A stretch of 5,531 bases of DNA from Dyella_A sp049445995 (lineage in GTDB: Bacteria > Pseudomonadota > Gammaproteobacteria > Xanthomonadales > Rhodanobacteraceae). The notes under the pieces were generated by a model. That model did not search any database. It was not told the DNA's origin and was given only the letters and a program-made list of their open reading frames with translations. Shown one piece after another: positions 1 to 3,374 of the stretch; the stretch's first letter is position 1, and each line of letters starts with the position of its first letter. Both the position numbers and the translations under genes were made by a program. The stretch spans positions 1 through 5,531 of the forward strand of contig NZ_JBMSDZ010000043.1 in NCBI RefSeq assembly GCF_049445995.1. Direction: 5' to 3'.

Positions 1-56
1 TCGCCGCGGAAGGCGTTGCCGAACCGCTCGGCGATGAAGATGGGCTGCTTGTTCAT
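1..56 (-). CDS. Left early operon protein, partial (cut by window edge)
   Basis: A leftward reading frame opens with ATG at 56-54 and runs off the left edge. The visible residues are MNKQPIFIAERFGNAFRG. Its ATG overlaps the TGA of the upstream 52-residue gene in an ATGA junction, which suggests translational coupling and a shared transcript. It would be the second gene of the leftward early operon. I do not recognise the family from 18 residues and assign no function. The support is the start-stop overlap and position, not similarity. Confidence 0.55.
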   Translation of the reverse strand, partial: MNKQPIFIAERFGNAFRG

Positions 57-211
57 GCCACAACCTCCACGCGCTCGGCGTAGTAGGCGTGGCGCTGGCC
101 GTTGCTGACCTTGGCGATGGCTTCCTGACGGCTTGCGGCTTCCACCTCGACCTCGCGGTCATCGAGCGCGCCGTATTCCTGCGTCAGGTACTGAACGATG
201 TACTTGTCCAT
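53..211 (-). CDS. 52-residue hypothetical protein, first gene of leftward early operon
   Basis: ATG at 211-209 is preceded by GGAG with a six-base gap (GGAGACGACCATG), a good ribosome binding site. The frame runs to TGA at 55-53. The product begins MDKYIVQYLTQEYGALDDRE and ends YYAERVEVVA. It is acidic, has no signal peptide or membrane segment, and looks like a small alpha/beta protein with alternating V/E strands. It lies about 32 bases downstream of the predicted start of the left promoter and overlaps the next gene by four bases. Its place matches the first gene of a lambda PL-type operon, which in other phages encodes antitermination, recombination or host-takeover proteins. I do not recognise the family and give no function. 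Confidence 0.7.
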   Translation of the reverse strand: MDKYIVQYLTQEYGALDDREVEVEAASRQEAIAKVSNGQRHAYYAERVEVVA

Positions 212-213
212 GG

Positions 214-250
214 TCGTCTCCAGCGGGCCGTGGTGGCCTGTTGGAGACGA
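214..250. repeat. Inverted repeat between left promoter and first gene
   Basis: TCGTCTCCA at 214-222 is the exact reverse complement of TGGAGACGA at 242-250. An inner GGCC/GGCC pair at 226-229 and 235-238 extends the hairpin around a five-base loop. The left arm contains the ribosome binding site of the 52-residue gene. The right arm ends at the -10 element, so most of it should lie upstream of the expected transcript start near 243. The hairpin would then form in DNA, or only in a longer transcript. The repeat is seen directly; any role is unknown. Confidence 0.5.
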
Positions 251-278
251 TTAAACACCGCGTTTAGCCTTGTGTCAA
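250..278 (-). promoter_or_regulatory. Left early promoter (PL-like)
   Basis: Read on the minus strand, TTGACA (278-273) is a perfect sigma-70 -35 box. After a 17-base spacer comes TTTAAT (255-250), which matches five of six bases of the -10 consensus. The start should fall near 243, giving a leader of about 32 bases before the ATG at 211. Palindromic operators overlap both the -35 (275-289) and the -10 (252-266), so bound repressor should block RNA polymerase. By analogy with lambda this is PL. Confidence 0.8.
252..266. promoter_or_regulatory. Left operator 1
   Basis: TAAAC-ACCGC-GTTTA is a palindrome with perfect 5-bp arms and a 5-bp spacer. It covers the -10 of the left promoter. The same arms recur at 1612-1626 over the -10 of the cro promoter. 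I infer that it is a repressor and/or Cro binding site. Confidence 0.75.
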
Positions 279-289
279 CACTATGTTTA
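275..289. promoter_or_regulatory. Left operator 2
   Basis: TCAAC-ACTAT-GTTTA matches the TAAAC-N5-GTTTA operator with one mismatch in one arm. It covers most of the -35 TTGACA of the left promoter. Its centre is 23 bp from left operator 1, against 24 bp for the matching pair at the right promoter. Confidence 0.7.
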
Positions 290-308
290 GTCCCGCATCG
301 CAGGCATG

Positions 309-330
309 AAAAAGCCCGCGATGGCGGGCT
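309..330 (-). terminator. Intrinsic terminator of the repressor/exported-protein operon
   Basis: On the minus strand AGCCCGC-CATC-GCGGGCT forms a perfect 7-bp GC-rich stem (313-330) with a four-base loop, followed by a T run (TTTTT at 313-309, its first T closing the stem). It begins 27 bases past the stop codon of the exported-protein gene. It would end leftward transcripts from the repressor and insulate the left promoter just beyond it. Confidence 0.88.
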
Positions 331-357
331 GTTCCAACACGCGTGCTTTTGTGGTGG

Positions 358-861
358 CTACGGTCCTGACGAAGCTGATGCTGCTGGTACTTGTGGTGAC
401 TCTCTCAGGGCCACATTGCCAGCAATCACAAGTTCATCGGCAAGTTGATAGTTGTAGTTTTGGTAGGCCTGAACAGCATGCTCAAAGGTACTTTTTGCTC
501 CTTCTCGCCGAGCTCGAATGATGATCGCTGAAAGCGTTGGCTGAAGCCGGTAAGCATTCGCGAGAGCGAGGGCTTCCTGGTTGCTGAGGCCTGCGCTCAA
601 CCAGGTCTTGTAGACCTCTTCTTGCAGGTCCGCCTGGCGCTCAGCCAAGTCGTTTTGCAAGCGATCGTTTTTCAATTCCTCGGTCAAAGCCCTGGTTTCG
701 AGACCTTGCATGTAGGCTCGTCGGTAGGCCTCTTGAGCATCCATTTTCCCTTGCCCACCAAGAGCCGCTCCAAGTCGGCTCCATCCGTTGGACTGAGCAT
801 GAGATGCAGCACTGAGCACGAAGCACGCGCCAACGATTCCGGCTAAGGCAATTCTGTTCAT
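358..861 (-). CDS. Exported coiled-coil protein, putative lysogenic cargo (moron) gene
   Basis: ATG at 861-859 follows GGAG with a seven-base gap (GGAGTAGCGAGATG). The 167-residue product has a typical Sec signal: MNR, a hydrophobic stretch (residues 4-19), then SHA|QS, giving predicted signal peptidase I cleavage after Ala22. VGAC at 10-13 is a poor lipobox because it sits too near the start. Residues about 40-85 are charged and helical with coiled-coil character (rich in E, Q, L and R). The end is a small Pro/Ala/Ser tail. The gene starts 16 bases after the repressor stop on the same strand and ends at a terminator, so it is probably co-expressed with the repressor in the lysogen. GC is lower than in the replication genes: three sampled 60-base lines gave 43, 62 and 52%. 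Superinfection exclusion or host-surface change is a possible role from context only; I do not recognise the family. Confidence 0.82.
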   Translation of the reverse strand: MNRIALAGIVGACFVLSAASHAQSNGWSRLGAALGGQGKMDAQEAYRRAYMQGLETRALTEELKNDRLQNDLAERQADLQEEVYKTWLSAGLSNQEALALANAYRLQPTLSAIIIRARREGAKSTFEHAVQAYQNYNYQLADELVIAGNVALRESPQVPAASASSGP

Positions 862-877
862 CTCGCTACTCCAGCGA

Positions 878-1552
878 TCAATCTTCCCAGCTGCCGATCC
901 AGCGCACCCGCCCGATGATCCGGATAGGTGCGCGCTTGTTGTCCATGCGCCGGGCCTGGCGCCAGTTGTGGTCGCCCGTCGGGTTGTCGGCCTCGAACAG
1001 CACCAGGTCGTCGACCACCTTGCAGCGCTTCACGTTGTACTCGGGCGCCGCCACCCCGTCGGTGGCGATCACGAACAGCTGCCCGTCGGCCGGGCGCGTG
1101 TCCTGCGTGTCGAACAGGATGGCGTCGCCGTCGTGAATGCGCGGCAGCATCGACTCGCCCTTGCCGTAGATCACGGCCAGCCGGTGCGGGTTGAGCCGCT
1201 TGCGGGCCAGCGATGACCGCTTGAACTTGAGCGAGTGCGTCTCCTCGTACTCGGAAGCCTCGGCTCCGTCGCCCAGGCCCACGGCCTGGGCGTAGCCCTT
1301 GACGCTCTCCCACTCCTGGTCATCGGATGCCAGATTGGCCTTTGAGGCCTTGTGCCCCTCGCGCAATTCGTTGGCGTCAACCCCATAGGCCTGTTGAGCA
1401 GTGAGGGCTCCCTCACGAGAAATGCCTCTGCTTTCCCAGTTTTGCAGGCGCTGCGGTGAAACATTGAGTCTTCGAGCGACCTTCGCTGGCGCGTTGTCTC
1501 CGCGCTCCTTCGCCGCTTCGTAGAGCCGGCGCATTGATGGGTGCATGTCCAT
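878..1552 (-). CDS. CI-type phage repressor, HTH plus LexA-like S24 domain
   Basis: This 224-residue protein should hold the prophage silent by binding the operators on both sides. The N-terminal helix-turn-helix spans about residues 21-45 (APAKVARRLNVSPQRLQNWE, then SRG). A linker (about 66-120) leads to a LexA/peptidase S24 domain: YGKGESMLPRIHDGDAILF with the expected nucleophile Ser134, then EYNVKR with the general base Lys175. The 41-residue Ser-Lys spacing fits the family. No Ala-Gly or Cys-Gly cleavage dipeptide exists in the protein; AVGLG (90-94) lies where cleavage is expected. I chose ATG 1552; ATG at 1546 and 1534 are alternatives, and none has a clear ribosome binding site. An upstream in-frame extension to 1645 would run through the operators and cro start and is unlikely. 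It is divergent from cro and followed 16 bases later by the exported-protein gene. Confidence 0.93.
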   Translation of the reverse strand: MDMHPSMRRLYEAAKERGDNAPAKVARRLNVSPQRLQNWESRGISREGALTAQQAYGVDANELREGHKASKANLASDDQEWESVKGYAQAVGLGDGAEASEYEETHSLKFKRSSLARKRLNPHRLAVIYGKGESMLPRIHDGDAILFDTQDTRPADGQLFVIATDGVAAPEYNVKRCKVVDDLVLFEADNPTGDHNWRQARRMDNKRAPIRIIGRVRWIGSWED

Positions 1553-1554
1553 GG

Positions 1555-1570
1555 CGGCGATTGTTCGCCG
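1555..1570 (-). promoter_or_regulatory. Hairpin against the repressor start codon
   Basis: On the minus strand CGGCGA-ACAA-TCGCCG makes a perfect 6-bp stem with a four-base loop, and only two bases (CC) separate it from the repressor ATG at 1552. No Shine-Dalgarno sequence is visible. If the transcript begins upstream of the stem, the hairpin could limit translation from 1552. If it begins inside or after it, the mRNA is nearly leaderless. Confidence 0.45.
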
Positions 1571-1576
1571 ACTAAA
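1571..1576 (-). promoter_or_regulatory. Possible repressor maintenance promoter -10 (PRM-like)
   Basis: Minus-strand TTTAGT matches four of six -10 bases and lies inside right operator 1. No recognisable -35 occurs 16-18 bases upstream, so the promoter would be weak and may need activation by bound repressor, as lambda PRM does. The start would fall near 1564, giving a leader of about 11 bases. This is a tentative call. Confidence 0.3.
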
Positions 1577-1587
1577 CAAGCTGTTGT
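1573..1587. promoter_or_regulatory. Right operator 1 (repressor-proximal, degenerate)
   Basis: TAAAC-AAGCT-GTTGT has one perfect arm and a 3/5 match in the other, around an exact inner palindrome AACA-AGC-TGTT. It abuts right operator 2 with no gap and overlaps the possible repressor -10. It may serve autoregulation of the repressor. It is the weakest of the five sites. Confidence 0.5.
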
Positions 1588-1602
1588 TACACACTGCGTT
1601 GA
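1588..1602. promoter_or_regulatory. Right operator 2
   Basis: TACAC-ACTGC-GTTGA matches the operator with one mismatch per arm. It covers part of the -35 TTGACT of the cro promoter, as left operator 2 does at the left promoter. Confidence 0.6.
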
Positions 1603-1628
1603 CTTGGACGCTAAACATGGCGTTTAAT
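1599..1628 (+). promoter_or_regulatory. Right early promoter (PR-like), driving cro
   Basis: TTGACT (1599-1604) is a 5/6 -35 match. After an 18-base spacer TTTAAT (1623-1628) is a 5/6 -10 match identical to the left promoter's -10. The expected start is 1634-1636, at the cro ATG itself (1636). Operators overlap both boxes. By analogy with lambda this is PR and starts the rightward early transcript. Confidence 0.78.
1612..1626. promoter_or_regulatory. Right operator 3
   Basis: TAAAC-ATGGC-GTTTA has perfect arms and overlaps the -10 of the cro promoter. It is the counterpart of left operator 1, and its centre lies 24 bp from right operator 2. Confidence 0.75.
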
Positions 1629-1635
1629 CGGCGCC

Positions 1636-1845
1636 ATGAACACACCGCATCCCGATAAAGCCGTCATCGACGCACTGGGTGGGCCGGCTGAAGTGGCCCG
1701 CAGACTCAACCTCGACCCGAAGAATGGCGTGCAGCGGGTACACAACTGGACCACGCGCGGCATCCCGCCTGCGGTGCGGTTGGAAAACCTCGACATCTTC
1801 GGCCCATCTTCGCAGACCGCGCCCGCCGAAGGGCAGGTGGCGTGA
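1636..1845 (+). CDS. Cro-like repressor, YdaS-type helix-turn-helix protein
   Basis: This 69-residue DNA-binding protein is divergent from the CI-type repressor and should be its lytic opponent at the shared operators. The HTH runs from about residue 7 to 50: AVIDALGGPAEVARRLNL, then GVQRVHNWTTRGIPPAVRLE as turn and recognition helix, a pattern typical of YdaS/Cro-like phage proteins. The tail after residue 56 is short and disordered (Ser/Pro/Ala). The start at 1636 is fixed by the upstream promoter and operator; there is no Shine-Dalgarno, and the predicted transcript start coincides with the ATG. The next ORF starts one base after its stop. Confidence 0.88.
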   Translation: MNTPHPDKAVIDALGGPAEVARRLNLDPKNGVQRVHNWTTRGIPPAVRLENLDIFGPSSQTAPAEGQVA

Positions 1846-1846
1846 G

Positions 1847-2071
1847 ATGGAGCCGACACGGGTCCACCTGACGTTCCAGGTCATCAACGCCAAGCTGGGC
1901 AAGGCCGAGATCGTGGCCGATGGCCCGCACGCCATGGCGGCTTTGCAGACGCTGGCGGTGGCTATGTCCGCGTTCGCTGGTCCTGATAGCCGCATGCCGA
2001 GCATTGGTAGTGATCTCGCATCACGCCCAGCTCCAGCATGTACGGATCGGGATGGGACTGGACCAGCATGA
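1847..2071 (+). CDS. Small hypothetical early protein, possibly with a scrambled 3' end
   Basis: ATG at 1847 lies one base after the cro TGA (TGAGATG), suggesting coupled translation. The frame gives 74 residues. Residues 1-45 (MEPTRVHLTFQVINAKLGKA onward through AMAALQTLAVAMSAF) look like a normal small alpha/beta protein. The rest is Ser/Pro/Ala/Asp-rich with no pattern and lies entirely opposite the C-terminal end of the minus-strand zinc-ribbon gene (110-base overlap). The original stop may have been lost when the two genes were joined, or the tail may be an overprinted extension. No function recognised. Confidence 0.6.
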   Translation: MEPTRVHLTFQVINAKLGKAEIVADGPHAMAALQTLAVAMSAFAGPDSRMPSIGSDLASRPAPACTDRDGTGPA

Positions 2072-2240
2072 AGTGCATTTCCCTGCACTTGGGGCACTGG
2101 TCGCCCGTCGCTGGCTGGAGGCGCTTTTCGAGCGCTTCGACTCGCGCCCGTAGCTCGTCGACTTCCTTCGGCAGTGCGGCGATGCGCTTCCACCCGGGAA
2201 CGCGCTCCAGCGCCTTCATCACGTCTTCCAAAACGCCCAT
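1962..2240 (-). CDS. Small coiled-coil zinc-ribbon protein, opposite strand
   Basis: ATG at 2240-2238 follows GGAG six bases upstream (GGAGAGGTCCATG), a strong ribosome binding site. The 92-residue product starts with an amphipathic helix (MGVLEDVMKALERVPGWKRI), then a short coiled coil (PKEVDELRARVEALEKRLQ, residues 24-42). A four-cysteine zinc ribbon follows: CPKC (Cys49, Cys52) and CSAC (Cys80, Cys83). Similar small helix-plus-zinc-ribbon hypotheticals are common in phages; their role is unknown to me. It is transcribed against the rightward early operon, and I find no convincing promoter in the 117 bases upstream. It could be expressed from the prophage, or its RNA could be antisense to the 1847 ORF. 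The protein-like motifs make it a better gene call than anything on the other strand here. Confidence 0.8.
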   Translation of the reverse strand: MGVLEDVMKALERVPGWKRIAALPKEVDELRARVEALEKRLQPATGDQCPKCREMHFMLVQSHPDPYMLELGVMRDHYQCSACGYQDQRTRT

Positions 2241-2357
2241 GGACCTCTCCTCGGTGGTGGCTGGTGGCTTGGCAGATCCAGCTTACCGCCGGGGAGGGTC
2301 CGCCCTGTCTGTGCTCTGCGCTCATGCCTTTCAGCGTGCCTGCGCGAGGACCGTCCA
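2241..2357. other. Divergent intergenic gap, no clear promoter
   Basis: These 117 bases separate the minus-strand zinc-ribbon gene from the rightward regulator gene. They hold the two ribosome binding sites at their ends. A TTGGCA at 2269-2274 has no -10 partner, and TAAGCT on the minus strand (2285-2280) has no -35. I see no terminator or operator-like palindrome. Confidence 0.5.
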
Positions 2358-2795
2358 ATGAAGTCCAACGTGTTGCCGGCGATGGACGGACCCCAGATCC
2401 CGCTGCGCCTGGCGCGCGCCATCCAGGCCGTTGACCCAGCGATCGTGCTGGCTCAACCCACGCTGCTTGGCGCGATCAAGCTGTGTGTGTCGCTGGGCGG
2501 CTTCGAGGCCGACAAGCAGGTCTACCGCGCCTTGGACATCGACGCGAGCCACTGGACGCGCATCACGCGCGGCGAGGCCCATTTCCCCGTCGACAAGCTC
2601 GGCGACCTGATGGACCTGTGCGGCAACGAGGCGCCGCTGATCTGGCTGACGCATGCCCGCGGCTATGACCCGGCCAGCCTGCGCAAGCGCGAGACCGAAA
2701 CCGAACGCGCCCTGCGCGAAGCCCGCGAGCAGCTCGACGCGGAGCGCATGAAGGTGCGCGTGCTCACTGAAGCCCTGCGAGGGAACACGCCATGA
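2358..2795 (+). CDS. CII/CP76-like phage regulatory protein
   Basis: The 145-residue product resembles the phage CII/CP76 regulator type (family assignment from memory of motif style, not a search). A helical HTH region spans about residues 35-90. Its signature is DIDASHWTRITRGEAHFPVD followed by LGDLMDLCGNEAPLIWL, as in proteins that read phage promoters. Residues 107-140 form a charged coiled coil (SLRKRETETERALREAREQL onward) that may mediate oligomerisation. ATG 2358 has GAGGA seven bases upstream. It is the first gene of the packed rightward block and its TGA overlaps the next ATG (ATGA). By position it could decide lysis versus lysogeny as lambda CII does, but its target promoter is not evident. 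Confidence 0.75.
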   Translation: MKSNVLPAMDGPQIPLRLARAIQAVDPAIVLAQPTLLGAIKLCVSLGGFEADKQVYRALDIDASHWTRITRGEAHFPVDKLGDLMDLCGNEAPLIWLTHARGYDPASLRKRETETERALREAREQLDAERMKVRVLTEALRGNTP

Positions 2796-2968
2796 CGGCG
2801 ACCACGACCCTGGACCTGCGCCGCGCCCTGGCCGACAAGCCGCGCGAGCTGCCGCCGCTTGAGTTCGACCTGACGGGCGCCGAGGCGCTGGTCGAGTACA
2901 TCCGGCCGCACACCGACGCGATCCGCGAGCAGGCCGACAAGGCGCAGCAGGGGAGGGACACCCCGTGA
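2792..2968 (+). CDS. 58-residue hypothetical early protein
   Basis: ATG at 2792 overlaps the preceding TGA (ATGA) and has GAGGGA seven bases upstream. The frame ends at TGA 2966-2968, which overlaps the next GTG start (GTGA). The product runs from MTATTTLDLRRALADKPREL to EQADKAQQGRDTP. It is acidic and mostly helical, with no cysteine pair, signal or membrane segment. The coupled starts on both sides and good codon use support a real gene. Function unknown. Confidence 0.72.
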   Translation: MTATTTLDLRRALADKPRELPPLEFDLTGAEALVEYIRPHTDAIREQADKAQQGRDTP

Positions 2969-3195
2969 TCCGCATGACGCCCTACGGGACCGAGCAGTTC
3001 TGCCGCCGCTGCAAGGCGCGCGGCTACCCCGACGAGGAGTGCTGGTGGCCGGTGACCGATGAATTCTGGTACCGGCGCGACACGGGAACGCGCGTCACGC
3101 AGTGGTCGAGCGAGTGCAAGGCCTGCGTGTCCGAGCGTGGCCTGGCCCGCAAGGCCGCGGCGCGCGAGCAGCGTCAGCAGCAGGTGGCGGCATGA
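2965..3195 (+). CDS. Small zinc-binding protein with two CxxC pairs
   Basis: I chose GTG 2965 because it overlaps the preceding stop and lies seven bases after a strong GGGGAGGG; ATG 2974 is the alternative. The 76-residue product has FCRRC (Cys13, Cys16) and ECKAC (Cys51, Cys54) enclosing an aromatic segment (DEFWYRR), the pattern of a zinc ribbon. The spacing resembles the zinc ribbon that precedes HNH nuclease domains in phage proteins, but no HNH motif follows, so catalytic function should not be inferred. The C-terminus is a basic Arg/Ala/Gln helix that could touch nucleic acid. It overlaps the next gene by four bases. Confidence 0.75.
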   Translation: MIRMTPYGTEQFCRRCKARGYPDEECWWPVTDEFWYRRDTGTRVTQWSSECKACVSERGLARKAAAREQRQQQVAA

Positions 3196-3374
3196 AGCGC
3201 CGGTCAGAGGCGTGGTTCGCCCGCCAGGAGTCGCTGTGCGCCCGCGCGCTGGCCGAGGCCGAGCGCACCCATACCCCCGAGGAGGTCGCCGCGGCTGAGG
3301 CTGCGCTGGCGGCTTCCAGTCAGCACCCACAAGAGCCGCTGCCGCTGATGGCGCGGGAGAAAAAGCATGCGTGA
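3192..3374 (+). CDS. 60-residue hypothetical early protein
   Basis: ATG at 3192 overlaps the preceding TGA (ATGA), with a weak AGGTGG four bases upstream, so it probably depends on coupling. The product begins MKRRSEAWFARQESLCARAL and ends PLMAREKKHA. It is an Ala/Glu-rich helical protein with a basic start. It overlaps the initiator gene by eight bases. An upstream in-frame extension to 3102 is just the shadow of the zinc-binding gene. Function unknown. Confidence 0.65.
   Translation: MKRRSEAWFARQESLCARALAEAERTHTPEEVAAAEAALAASSQHPQEPLPLMAREKKHA

Noticed and set aside
10..13. Reading VGAC in the exported protein (residues 10-13) as a lipoprotein lipobox
   Set aside because: Only twelve residues precede the Cys and the hydrophobic stretch continues past it; SHA-Q at 20-23 is a better signal peptidase I site. 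The coordinates here are protein residues; the gene is at 358-861.
89..521. Plus-strand frames at 89-448 and 306-521
   Set aside because: They cross the left promoter, operators and terminator, and oppose better supported minus-strand genes.
1553..1645. Upstream in-frame extension of the repressor to an ATG at 1645
   Set aside because: It runs through all three right operators and across the cro start, has no repressor-like residues, and the HTH is complete from 1552.
2269..2297. TTGGCA as a promoter for the CII-like gene
   Set aside because: No -10-like hexamer lies 16-18 bases downstream; the region there is GC-rich.
1624..2358. Long minus-strand open frame (244 codons)
   Set aside because: It covers cro and part of two other supported genes, has no recognisable domain, and is Arg/Gly/Ser-rich as expected of a shadow frame in GC-rich DNA.
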